Shown in pieces: positions 39,742 to 47,847 of a DNA stretch of 64,000 nt. The first letter of the stretch is position 1. Every line of letters begins with the position of its first letter. The notes beneath the pieces are model-generated. The model had not been told where the DNA came from and ran no database searches. It saw only the letters and a list, made by a program, of their open reading frames with translations. The position numbers and the translations under genes are program-made. The stretch is from Solirubrobacter sp963798325 (lineage in GTDB: Bacteria > Actinomycetota > Thermoleophilia > Solirubrobacterales > Solirubrobacteraceae), in the NCBI GenBank assembly GCA_963798325.1, contig CAWCSS010000009.1, positions 1,178,001-1,242,000 of the forward strand. The letters are read 5' to 3'.

Positions 39742-40632
39742 CTATTCGAGCGCGTCCGCGCCCTTTTCGGTCACGACCGGATCGGGCGTGGCGCCGCGCG
39801 CGAGAAGCACGCTGCGGATCAACCCGTCATAGATCGCCGCCCCGATCCCCGCGCCGACGAACGGCCCGATGATCGGTATCCAGAAATACGTGTTGATGTT
39901 CCCGTAGTTGCCCGGCATCGCGATGTCCTTCCAGCCGGCCATCCAGGCGAACATGCGTGGCCCGAAGTCGCGCGCCGGGTTGATCGCGTAGCCCGCGTTG
40001 GCGCCGAAGGAGATGCCGATCGCGACCACGATGAAGCCGACGATCAGCGGCGCGAGGTTCCCGTGCACCGGCGTGTTGTACTCGTCGGTGACGGCGAAGA
40101 TGAACAACACCAGCGCCGCCGTGCCGATCACCTGATCGAAGAACGGCCCGGTCCAGTTGTCGAAATATGGCGCCGGGAAGGTGGCGAAGATGCTGAAGGT
40201 GGGAATGCTGTCTTCAGTACCCCGAACGATCTTGTTCGCCGACTCGAAGGAGCCGATCGCATAGCGGTAATTGAAATACACGAGCGCCGCCCCGACGAAC
40301 GCGCCGAGGCACTGCGCGACGATGTAGCCCGGGACCTTCGCCCACCCGAACCCGCGCCGCCACGCCATTGCGATCGTGACGGCGGGATTGAGGTGCGCGC
40401 CGCTCACGCCACCCGCGACGTAGACGGCGAAACAGACCGCGAAACCCCAGCCCCACGCGATCAGCAGCCAGTCGCCGCTGGCCGCGAAGATCTCCTTGCC
40501 GCGACCGGATTGATTGAGTGCCGCGACGGTCATCGCCACCACGCCGTCGCCGAACAGGATGAGAACCATCGTGCCGAGGAACTCGGCGACGTGCTCTCCG
40601 AAGGTGGACTGCTGCCAACGCCAGCGGCGCAT
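39742..40632 (-). CDS. glpF: Glycerol uptake facilitator (aquaglyceroporin)
   Basis: 296-residue MIP-family channel with six membrane segments. The two half-helix motifs are SGAHLNPAVTIAM and GYAINPARDFGPR; the Asp after the second NPA is the mark of glycerol-conducting members. The loop between TM3 and TM4 is enlarged (RGTEDSIPTFSIFATFPAPY). ATG 40632 is 50 bp from the divergent glpD start, so a shared control region is probable, although no clear operator was seen. Confidence 0.93.
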   Translation of the reverse strand: MRRWRWQQSTFGEHVAEFLGTMVLILFGDGVVAMTVAALNQSGRGKEIFAASGDWLLIAWGWGFAVCFAVYVAGGVSGAHLNPAVTIAMAWRRGFGWAKVPGYIVAQCLGAFVGAALVYFNYRYAIGSFESANKIVRGTEDSIPTFSIFATFPAPYFDNWTGPFFDQVIGTAALVLFIFAVTDEYNTPVHGNLAPLIVGFIVVAIGISFGANAGYAINPARDFGPRMFAWMAGWKDIAMPGNYGNINTYFWIPIIGPFVGAGIGAAIYDGLIRSVLLARGATPDPVVTEKGADALE

Positions 40633-40682
40633 GGCTCTCCTCTCGATAGCCTGGACCGCTTCTTGCCCGAAGGAGCCCAGTC

Positions 40683-42386
40683 GTGAACGATCACAGTCGC
40701 CTCGGCCCGCAGGAACGCCAGGCCGCAATGGCGAGAGCACGTGACGAGGTCTTCGATGTCGTCGTGATCGGCGGCGGCGCGACCGGAGCCGGTTCGGCTC
40801 TGGACGCCGCCTCCCGGGGCCTCTCGGTCGCTCTGGTGGAGGCGCGTGACTTCGCCGCCGGCACCTCCTCGCGGTCGTCGAAGCTGATCCACGGCGGCCT
40901 GCGCTATCTCGAGCAGAAGAACTTCGCGTTGGTGCGTGAAGCGCTGCAGGAGCGATCGCTGCTGCTGAACGTGCTCGCGCCGCACCTGGTGACGCCGGTC
41001 CCGTTCCTGCTGCCGCTGACCGAGCACTGGCAGCGCGCCTACATCGGCGCCGGGCTCGCGCTCTACGACACGCTCGGCGGCCACCAGGGCCTCCCGCGCC
41101 ACCGGCACTTCACCAAGCGTGGCGCGCTGAAGATCGCCCCGGGGCTCAAGCGCGACTCGCTGGTGGGCGCGATCCAGTACTACGACGCGAAGGTCGACGA
41201 CGCCCGCCACACGATGACCGTCGCCCGCACGGCGGCGTCGCTGGGCGCGGCGATGATGACCAACGCGCGGGTCGTCGGCTTCCTGCGCGAGGGCGAGCGG
41301 GTGACCGGCGTGCGTGTCCACGACGCGCTGGAGGACAAGGTGCTGGCGGTCAACGCGCGAGCGGTGGTCAACGCCACCGGCGTGTGGACCGACGACGTCC
41401 AGCACCTCGTCGGCGAGCGCGGCAAGTTCCAGGTGCGCGCGTCCAAGGGCGTCCACCTCGTCGTCCCGCGCGACCGCATCCAGCTCGACACCGGGCTGAT
41501 CCTGCGCACCGAGACCAGCGTGCTGTTCGTGATCCCGTGGGGCCGGCACTGGATCGTCGGCACCACCGACACCGACTGGGAGCTCGACAAGGCCCACCCG
41601 GCCGCGTCCGCGCGCGACATCGACTACGTGCTCGAGCACGTCAACGCCGTGCTCGCTCAACCGCTGACGCGCGAGGACGTCGAAGGCGTCTACGCCGGGC
41701 TGCGACCGCTGCTGACCGGCGAGTCCGAGTCGACGTCGAAGCTCTCCCGCGAGCACACCGTCGCCGTGCCCAGCCCGGGCCTGGTCGCGGTCGCCGGCGG
41801 CAAGTACACGACGTACCGGATCATGGGCCGCGACGCGATCGACGCCGTGGCCCGCGGGCTGGACCGGGCGGTCCCGCCGTCCGCGACCCACGTCACCCCG
41901 CTGGCCGGTGCGACCGGCTTCCAGGCGCTGTGGAACCGGCGCGGGCGCATCGCCGCGGCGTCCGGGCTGCATGTCGCGCGCATCGAGCATCTGCTGCGCC
42001 GCTACGGCACGCTCACCGAGGAGCTGCTGGGCATGGTCGCCGAGGACCCGTCGCTGGGCGAGCCGCTGAAGGGCGCCGACGACTACCTCGCGGTCGAGAT
42101 CCGCTACGCCGCCACCCACGAGGCCGCGCTGCACCTCGACGACGTGCTCACCCGCCGCACCCGGATCTCGATCGAGACCTGGGACCGCGGCCTGGAGGCG
42201 TCCGAGCCGGCCGCGCGGCTGATCGCCGAGCCGCTCGGCTGGGACGAGGAGACGATCGCCCGCGAGATCGAGCTCTACCGCGAGCGTGTCGACGCCGAGC
42301 GCCGCTCGCAGGAGCAGCCCGACGACGACGCCGCCGACACCGAGCGCCTGAGCGTTCCCGACGTTCTCAGCCCGAGAGCTGGTTGA
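40683..42386 (+). CDS. glpD: Glycerol-3-phosphate dehydrogenase, FAD-dependent
   Basis: 567-residue membrane-associated flavoprotein oxidising glycerol 3-phosphate to dihydroxyacetone phosphate. The FAD Rossmann motif is VVVIGGGATGAGSALDAASR, then GTSSRSSKLIHGGLRYLEQ, GVHLVVPRDRI, IPWGRHWIVGTTDTDW and AGGKYTTYRIMGRDAID. The C-terminal GlpO-type helical domain is present. GTG 40683 gives the right N-terminus. Divergent from glpF-glpK, completing glycerol use. The final 20 bp overlap the convergent substrate-binding-protein gene. Confidence 0.95.
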   Translation: MNDHSRLGPQERQAAMARARDEVFDVVVIGGGATGAGSALDAASRGLSVALVEARDFAAGTSSRSSKLIHGGLRYLEQKNFALVREALQERSLLLNVLAPHLVTPVPFLLPLTEHWQRAYIGAGLALYDTLGGHQGLPRHRHFTKRGALKIAPGLKRDSLVGAIQYYDAKVDDARHTMTVARTAASLGAAMMTNARVVGFLREGERVTGVRVHDALEDKVLAVNARAVVNATGVWTDDVQHLVGERGKFQVRASKGVHLVVPRDRIQLDTGLILRTETSVLFVIPWGRHWIVGTTDTDWELDKAHPAASARDIDYVLEHVNAVLAQPLTREDVEGVYAGLRPLLTGESESTSKLSREHTVAVPSPGLVAVAGGKYTTYRIMGRDAIDAVARGLDRAVPPSATHVTPLAGATGFQALWNRRGRIAAASGLHVARIEHLLRRYGTLTEELLGMVAEDPSLGEPLKGADDYLAVEIRYAATHEAALHLDDVLTRRTRISIETWDRGLEASEPAARLIAEPLGWDEETIAREIELYRERVDAERRSQEQPDDDAADTERLSVPDVLSPRAG

Positions 42387-43584
42387 CCTTCGGCAGGGTC
42401 CCTGACAGCGGGTCGTCGGTGACGGGCACGAAGACGAAGCCGTCGAACTGGGCGAAGTACATGTCCTGCGGTGAGACGCCCTCGTGATAGCCGGCGTTGT
42501 AGGCGCGCTGGTCGCCGTTGGCGCCCACGATCCGGGTCCCGTCGTTGAGCGTCTGGACGAGCGGCGCGCCGAGAGCTCCCGCGTCCTTCGCGGCCTCCGC
42601 GACGAGGTTGATGGCGTCGAACGGGTACATCTGCCAATCCGGCGGCTGGATGACGTCGCGGCCGTCCTGCTGGACGCCCACCTTGTCCGCGCCCTGGGAC
42701 TTCTCGTAGCGGGCGCGGAAGGCGTTGAACGGCTTCGGCCCCACCTCGGCGGTGATCCGCGAGGAGACGAACCGTAGGCGCTTGAGGTAGTCGGGGTGGG
42801 CGACGAGCCGCTGGCGGATCAGTGGGTCCTCGCCCGTCTGGCCGGAGATGACGCTCACGTCCCAGCCGGCCTTGGCGACCGCCTCGAGCGTGGCCGCGAC
42901 GTCGGCGGCGCTCGCCCACACGACCACCTGGTCGGCGCCCGAGCGGCGCGCCTGCAGGATCTGCGGCGCGAGGTCCTGGGCGCGGCGCGGAATGACCTGA
43001 TCGGAGACGACCTGCACCTCGTCGATCGCGAACGCCGCCGTGAGCGCCTGGCGGCCCTGCTCGCCGTAGCCGGAATCGTCGCTGAGCATCGCCACCTTGG
43101 GCCCGCGGTTGGCGATGTAGTCGGCCAGCCGCCGCGTCATGATCGCGTCGGCCGGAGCGAGGCGGAAGACGGACGGGTGACGTTGCGGATCGATCAGCTT
43201 CGCGCCGCCCTCGAAGACGACGAAGGCGGGAAGGTGGGCGCGGTCGGTGAGGTCCCCGATCGCGGTCGCGCCAGTGCCGTCGGTGAGCAGCATCGCGGCC
43301 TTGCGATCGACCGCCTCGCGGGCGTTGGCCAGCGCGGTCGCGGGGCTTGACGCGTTGTCGAGCACGACCAGCTCGGCCGGCCGGCGCTGACCGTCGGCGA
43401 GCGTGAAGCCACCGCCCGCGTTGAGCTCGTCGACCGCGAGCCTGGCGCCCTTCTCGATCGACGACGCGATCCACGGTTCCGTGGAGACAGGTGCGCTTAC
43501 CACGATCTGTACGGCGTTCTTGTCGCCGCCGCAGCCGCCGAGTGTCAGGGCGATGACGACGGTCAGGAGTGTCAAACGGAGCAT
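42367..43584 (-). CDS. Branched-chain amino-acid ABC transporter substrate-binding lipoprotein
   Basis: 405-residue periplasmic-binding-protein type I (LivJ/Peripla_BP_6). A lipoprotein signal ends at lipobox TLGGCGG. Features: SSIEKGARLAVDELNAGGGF, HPSVFRLAPADAIMTRRLAD, VAMLSDDSGYGEQGRQAL and VVVWASAADVAATLEAVAKA. The divergent livH-livMG-livF genes start about 650 bp away, so this is probably the receptor of that transporter. Ligand not determined; Liv-type receptors bind amino acids, amides or urea. Confidence 0.87.
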   Translation of the reverse strand: MLRLTLLTVVIALTLGGCGGDKNAVQIVVSAPVSTEPWIASSIEKGARLAVDELNAGGGFTLADGQRRPAELVVLDNASSPATALANAREAVDRKAAMLLTDGTGATAIGDLTDRAHLPAFVVFEGGAKLIDPQRHPSVFRLAPADAIMTRRLADYIANRGPKVAMLSDDSGYGEQGRQALTAAFAIDEVQVVSDQVIPRRAQDLAPQILQARRSGADQVVVWASAADVAATLEAVAKAGWDVSVISGQTGEDPLIRQRLVAHPDYLKRLRFVSSRITAEVGPKPFNAFRARYEKSQGADKVGVQQDGRDVIQPPDWQMYPFDAINLVAEAAKDAGALGAPLVQTLNDGTRIVGANGDQRAYNAGYHEGVSPQDMYFAQFDGFVFVPVTDDPLSGTLPKVNQLSG

Positions 43585-43631
43585 CGGTCGCCATCATGGC
43601 GGGAAACCGGGTCTCTGGAGGGGGTCACCGC

Positions 43632-44237
43632 ATGACTGTTCGTCCGGCCACATTGGCCGCGTTGCTCTGTTCTGTGCTCACGCTCGTCGCCGCGGGCTGC
43701 GGCGGGGACGACGAGACGACCGCGAGCTCGGGCGCCGAAGCCACGACCGCGCCCACCACGGCGCCCACCGCCGCTCCCACCGAGGACGCCGATGCCGGCG
43801 AAGAGGGTGAGCAGGGCGACGACGGCGACGAAGGCGAGGAGGGCGAGACGGAGGAGGAGCGCGAGAAGGAGGAGGAGGCCGCGAAGGAGTCCGGCTCCAA
43901 GGAGTGCACCGAGATCGGCGACATCGACGGCGAGCCCAAGGACCAACTGCCTGAGGACGTGGTGGTGCTCCAGGGCGCGCACGTCTACGAGTCCGAGGGC
44001 CCGTTCGGCAAGACCGAGCGTTTCTTCGCCGCCGTCGACGGCGAGGCCGCGGACCTGGCCGCACGGCGCGACGAGGCCGCCCGCGCCCTCGAAGGCGTCG
44101 GCTTCAAGACGCTCTCCACCGACCAGGAGGAGAACACGGAGGCCGAGGCGCACATGCAGGGCGACAAGCACACCGTCGACATCCAGGTGATCGCCCTCTG
44201 CTCCGGGAAGCTGCGCATCCGCTACACGGTCTCGTGA
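43632..44237 (+). CDS. Acidic lipoprotein of unknown function
   Basis: 201 residues. Lipoprotein signal with lipobox VAAGCGG, then a Thr/Ala/Pro stretch and an exceptionally acidic low-complexity run (residues about 55-90, Glu/Asp/Gly). The C-terminal about 110 residues (EDVVVLQGAHVYESEGPFGK, HTVDIQVIALCSGKLRIRY) look folded and carry two Cys residues that could bridge. It lies directly before livH with a 1-bp gap, so it may be an accessory part of the transporter. No family recognised. Confidence 0.7.
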   Translation: MTVRPATLAALLCSVLTLVAAGCGGDDETTASSGAEATTAPTTAPTAAPTEDADAGEEGEQGDDGDEGEEGETEEEREKEEEAAKESGSKECTEIGDIDGEPKDQLPEDVVVLQGAHVYESEGPFGKTERFFAAVDGEAADLAARRDEAARALEGVGFKTLSTDQEENTEAEAHMQGDKHTVDIQVIALCSGKLRIRYTVS

Positions 44238-44238
44238 G

Positions 44239-45117
44239 GTGAGCGGCCCGGTCACGATCCAAGCCCTCGTGACCGGGCTGGCCACCGGCGCCGCCTACGG
44301 CCTGATCGCGCTCGGCTTCTCGCTGGTGTGGCGGCTGACCAGCACGCTCGCCTTCGCCCACGGCAACATCGTCACCGGCGCGGTCTTCGTGGGCGTGCTG
44401 GCGGTGGTCGGGACGACACCGACGGCACTGCCGCTGGGCGTGGGCTCGACGCTGGCCCTGACGGTCGCGACCCTCGCGGCGGGCGCGGCGCTCTCCACCG
44501 GGGTGTACGCGGTCGCGGTGCGGCCCTTCCGGACCGACGTGCTCGGGTGGGTGGCGGGCGGGCTCGCGGCGGGGCTGCTGATCCGCGAGTCGCTCGGGCT
44601 CTCGTTCGCCCGGCAGGCGTACGCGCTGCCGGATCCGCTGGGGTCGGCGGGGACGATCGCGCTCGGCGGGGGCGTGACCGTGCCGGTGCGAGCGATCGAG
44701 GTGCTGCTGATCGGGCTCGCGTGCGGGGTGCTGGTGGAGCGGGTGCTCGCGGTGACCGGCGCGGGAGCGGTGATGCGGGCGGTCGCCGACGACGCGGGCG
44801 CGGCGGCGCTGCTCGGCGTGCCGACCGAGCGGGTGGTGCTGATCGCGTTCGCGTTGGCGGGTGCGCTGGCCGGGCTCGCGGGGCTGTTGATCGCACCGCA
44901 GGCGCCGATCGGGCTCGAGGACGGCGTGCTGCTCGGCCTCAAAGGCATGGCCGCGGCGCTCCTGTTCAGGCTCGGGTCGCTGAAGCTGGCGATCGCCGGC
45001 GGGCTCGTGATCGGGGCGGCCGAAGGCCTGATCCTGGCGCAGCCGTCGCTCGGGGCGCGCTGGGCCGACGTGGCGATCCTGGCCGCGCTGGCCGTGCTCG
45101 CGGCCGTGCGCCGATGA
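44239..45117 (+). CDS. livH: Branched-chain amino-acid ABC transporter permease LivH-type
   Basis: 292-residue polytopic membrane protein with about eight segments. Start region VTGLATGAAYGLIALGFSLV and RLTSTLAFAHGNIVTGAVFV are typical of LivH. The coupling-loop region is AVMRAVADDAGAAALLGVPT, shortened from the usual RAxxQDxxxAxLMGI pattern but recognisable. It is near-exclusively Ala/Gly/Leu/Val. GTG 44239 follows the lipoprotein stop almost immediately. Confidence 0.85.
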   Translation: MSGPVTIQALVTGLATGAAYGLIALGFSLVWRLTSTLAFAHGNIVTGAVFVGVLAVVGTTPTALPLGVGSTLALTVATLAAGAALSTGVYAVAVRPFRTDVLGWVAGGLAAGLLIRESLGLSFARQAYALPDPLGSAGTIALGGGVTVPVRAIEVLLIGLACGVLVERVLAVTGAGAVMRAVADDAGAAALLGVPTERVVLIAFALAGALAGLAGLLIAPQAPIGLEDGVLLGLKGMAAALLFRLGSLKLAIAGGLVIGAAEGLILAQPSLGARWADVAILAALAVLAAVRR

Positions 45118-45142
45118 CGCGGGCCGGCGGCGCGCAGACCGG

Positions 45143-46507
45143 GTGGCGCGCGTGACCGACGCGGCGCGCGACCTCTACCTCTTCATCGCCGTGCTCGGGC
45201 TGCTGCCCGCGGTCGCGAGCGCCGGACTGCCGGTCCTGGCGCAGAGCGCGTTCGCGGCAGTCGGTGGGATCGGGGCGCTCAAGCTCGAGCGGGCGGGCCT
45301 GCCGATCGGTGGCGCGGTACTGCTGGCGACCGCGCTCGGGGCGGTCGCGGGCGCGGCGACCGGCCTGCTCGTCGCGCGTGCCGAGCCCGCGTTCCTCGCG
45401 CTGTCGACGTGGGCGCTGGCCTGGCTCGCCTACGAGACGCTGCTCGGCTTCCCCTCGCTCTCGGGCGGCACCGAGGGCCTGACGCGGCCGGCGTTCGATC
45501 GGGTCCAGACGCCGTTCGGCGTCGCCATCGACCTCACGCCCCGCGTGCACGTGATCGTCGCGCTGGTGCTCTCCGCGCTCACCTACGTCGCCGTCGCCAG
45601 GCTGCGCGCCGGGCCGGTCGGCAACGACGCGCTCGCGCTGCGCGACGACGCGGAGCTCGCGCGAGCGCTGCGCGTCCCGATCCCCCGGCTGAAGGCCACG
45701 CTGCTGGCCGTCTCCGGGGCCACGGCGGCCGCGGCGGGTGCGGGCATCGCCGTCCTGCTCGGCGTTGCCGCCCCCGCCGACACCGCGCCGTTGCTCGCAC
45801 TGCAGTTGCTCGCCGCGGCGGTCGCCGGCGGCCGCCATCCACTGATCGGCCTGGTCGTGATCGTCGCGCTGCAGCGCACGCCCGACCTGATCACGCCCTT
45901 CGTGCTGCTCGCCGCGGTCGCGCTGCGTCCCACGCCGAAGCCGCGCATCGACGCGATCCACGCGGAGGGGCCCCCGCTCGAGCCGGCGCGCGGGCACCTC
46001 AAGGCACAAGACCTGCACGTCACGCTCGGCGGCCGCGAGATCCTCAAGGGACTGAGCTTCGAGGTCGCGCCCGGCGAGATCCACGCGCTGGTCGGCCCGA
46101 ACGGCAGCGGGAAGACGACGGCACTGAACGCGCTGCGGATCCCGCACACCTTCCAGCGCGCCGCGCCGCTGCCGTCGCTCACCCCCTATCGCCAGATCCT
46201 CGTCGCGATGCGCGCGACCGACCACGACCCGCGCGCCTTCACCTACCTCGATCTCGTGCAGCTGCCGCCGTACAAGACCGCGTTGACCGCGGGCGAGCAG
46301 CGGCTGCTCGCCGTCGCCCGCGTCGCCGCCACCGGCGCGCCCGCCCTGGCGTTCGACGAGCCCGCGGTCGGGATGACCGATACGGAGCGCGTGCGGCTCC
46401 AGCACGCCCTCGAGCAACTCGCGCAGGCCGGGCGGGCGGTCCTGATCGTCGAGCACGACCGGCGCTTCGTCGACACCCTCTCCGACGGGATCACGGAGCT
46501 CGCGTGA
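45143..46507 (+). CDS. LivM-LivG fusion: ABC permease plus compact ATPase
   Basis: 454 residues. Residues about 1-270 are a LivM-type permease (LPAVASAGLPVLAQSAFAAV, FLALSTWALAWLAYETLLGF, SLSGGTEGLTRP). Residues about 285-454 are an ABC ATPase: LHVTLGGREILKGLSFEVAP, Walker A GPNGSGKTT, Q-loop HTFQRAAPLP, signature LTAGEQRLLAVARV, Walker B ALAFDEPAVGM, and switch His in LIVEHDRRF. Between Walker A and the Q-loop only about 10 residues remain where LivG normally has 40-50, and the C-terminal tail is missing. Fusion of permease and ATPase is known, but this contraction is unusual. GTG 45143 chosen; GTG 45152 possible. Confidence 0.82.
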   Translation: MARVTDAARDLYLFIAVLGLLPAVASAGLPVLAQSAFAAVGGIGALKLERAGLPIGGAVLLATALGAVAGAATGLLVARAEPAFLALSTWALAWLAYETLLGFPSLSGGTEGLTRPAFDRVQTPFGVAIDLTPRVHVIVALVLSALTYVAVARLRAGPVGNDALALRDDAELARALRVPIPRLKATLLAVSGATAAAAGAGIAVLLGVAAPADTAPLLALQLLAAAVAGGRHPLIGLVVIVALQRTPDLITPFVLLAAVALRPTPKPRIDAIHAEGPPLEPARGHLKAQDLHVTLGGREILKGLSFEVAPGEIHALVGPNGSGKTTALNALRIPHTFQRAAPLPSLTPYRQILVAMRATDHDPRAFTYLDLVQLPPYKTALTAGEQRLLAVARVAATGAPALAFDEPAVGMTDTERVRLQHALEQLAQAGRAVLIVEHDRRFVDTLSDGITELA

Positions 46508-47022
46508 TCGAGATCGCGCCCGGGACGATCGTCGCCGTCGTCGGCCACGACGGCGCGCCGGCGCGCGTGGCGCGGCGCTTCATCGGCCGCGGCTACGTCG
46601 CACCCGGGCGGCGCGTCTTCGCGAGCCTCACCGTCGAGGAGAACCTGGCCGTCGGCGCCTACCGGCGCCGCAAGGACTTCACCCACGTCTACGAGCGCTT
46701 CCCGCGCCTGAACGAGCGGCGAACGCAGCGCGCGGGAACCCTCTCCGGCGGCGAGCAGCAGCTGCTGGTGATCGCCCGCGCGCTGATGGCCGCGCCCGAG
46801 CTGCTCGTGCTCGAGGACCCGTCGGCCGGCCTCGCCCCCGACGCCATCAACATGGTCGCGCGCGCCATCGCCGGCCTCACCGTGCTGATTGCCGACGAGC
46901 ACCTCGCACTGGCCGAGCGGGCCGCCGCCCGGATCGTGCTCGTGGAGGACGATCGGATCGTCTTCGACCTCCCCAAGGACGAGGCGCTCAGCGCACTCGA
47001 AGCTCAGTTTCCCCGATGGTGA
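46504..47022 (+). CDS. livF: Compact LivF-type ABC ATPase lacking Walker A
   Basis: 172 residues against about 235 for LivF. The N-terminus keeps APGTIVAVVGHDGAPARVAR where GPNGAGKTT is expected, so the Lys/Thr of Walker A are gone. The next landmark, PGRRVFASLTVEENLAVGAY, follows after only about 15 residues. Signature LSGGEQQLLVIARALMAAPE and Walker B LLVLEDPSAGLAPD are intact, and LIADEHLALAERAAA replaces the usual VEQN switch. It could only work as the non-hydrolysing half with the LivG domain. GTG 46504 overlaps the previous stop (GTGA). Its end overlaps the convergent FHA gene by 35 bp. Confidence 0.78.
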   Translation: MIEIAPGTIVAVVGHDGAPARVARRFIGRGYVAPGRRVFASLTVEENLAVGAYRRRKDFTHVYERFPRLNERRTQRAGTLSGGEQQLLVIARALMAAPELLVLEDPSAGLAPDAINMVARAIAGLTVLIADEHLALAERAAARIVLVEDDRIVFDLPKDEALSALEAQFPRW

Positions 47023-47422
47023 GGACGTCGCCGCGCTTGACTCGCGCGCGGTCGACGAACGAGCCGTTGAGCAGCGTGCCGTTGCAGGAGCCGAGGTCGC
47101 GGATGAGGCAGATCCCGGCCCGCACGGCGATCTCGGCGTGGCGTCGGGAGACCGCATCGTCGCCGCCGAGCAGGACGTCGCAGTCGAGGTCGCGTCCCAG
47201 CACCCAGCGCCCGCGGTCGCCCAACGGCCATTCCTCGCGCCCGCACACCAGCGAGCGAACCGGCGCGGCGCGGGTGAACCAGCGCCGCGGCAGATCCCAG
47301 ATCGCGTCGTCGACCCGGCCGGCGAGTGCGAGCGCGGTCCGGACCTCGAGCGTGTCCGTGCTCACGACGCCCGCGCCGTAGGCGTCGCGCAGTCGGCGCA
47401 AGGCTCGCTGGCTCGGGTCCAC
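46988..47422 (-). CDS. DUF1707-FHA domain protein
   Basis: 144 residues. The N-terminal about 50 are a DUF1707-like module (RALRRLRDAYGAGVVSTDTL, ALAGRVDDAIWDLP), common in actinobacteria. Residues about 70-143 are an FHA phosphothreonine-binding domain: WVLGRDLDCDVLL, AVSRRHAEI, LIRDLGSCNGTLLNG, GDVLTIGETELRV, with the Arg, Ser and Asn contact residues present. It probably reads Ser/Thr kinase signals; no kinase gene is adjacent. GTG 47422 start. Confidence 0.87.
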   Translation of the reverse strand: MDPSQRALRRLRDAYGAGVVSTDTLEVRTALALAGRVDDAIWDLPRRWFTRAAPVRSLVCGREEWPLGDRGRWVLGRDLDCDVLLGGDDAVSRRHAEIAVRAGICLIRDLGSCNGTLLNGSFVDRARVKRGDVLTIGETELRVR

Positions 47423-47434
47423 CCGCGCATGATC

Positions 47435-47794
47435 TCACTCCACGACGCCGACGAGGCCGCTCTCGTCGCCGGCATGGCGCTCGGCCTGCGACCCCTCGAC
47501 GGCGAAGCCCTCGCGGACCCAGTACTCGAAGCCGCCGAGCATCTCCTTGACGTCGCGGCCGTCGGCGAGCAGCCGCGCGCACGCCTTCGTGGCGGCGTTG
47601 CACCCGGGGCCCCAGCAATAGACGACCAGCGGCCCGTCCGGGAGCGCGTCGCGCTTGAGGCTGATCGCGCCCGGGAGGTGCGCGTTGTCGTAGGCGCGCT
47701 CGCTGCGCGCGTCGACGAGCGTGAAGTCGCGCGGGCCGTGGGCGACGTCGGCGCAGTCGGTCTCGTGGGCGAGGCGGGCTTCGAAGTAGTTCAT
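47435..47794 (-). CDS. Rhodanese-like sulfurtransferase
   Basis: 119-residue single rhodanese domain. FTLVDARSERAYDNAHLPGA is the conserved N-terminal part, VVYCWGPGCNAATKACARLL holds the catalytic Cys, and MLGGFEYWVREGF closes the fold. It could accept sulfane sulfur or act as a sensor. It is divergent from the GlxA/FtrA-type regulator; rhodanese genes often accompany this regulator type. ATG 47794 or GTG 47800 may start it. Confidence 0.87.
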   Translation of the reverse strand: MNYFEARLAHETDCADVAHGPRDFTLVDARSERAYDNAHLPGAISLKRDALPDGPLVVYCWGPGCNAATKACARLLADGRDVKEMLGGFEYWVREGFAVEGSQAERHAGDESGLVGVVE

Positions 47795-47847
47795 GCGCAC
47801 AAGCTTTCCGACGTGACAAAGCCAGCGCCAGTGGCCAGAATGACGAC

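Noticed and set aside
45114..45155. Tiny frame between livH and livMG beginning at an overlapping ATG
   Set aside because: Only 13 codons without motif; the LivM reading frame starts independently at GTG 45143 or 45152.
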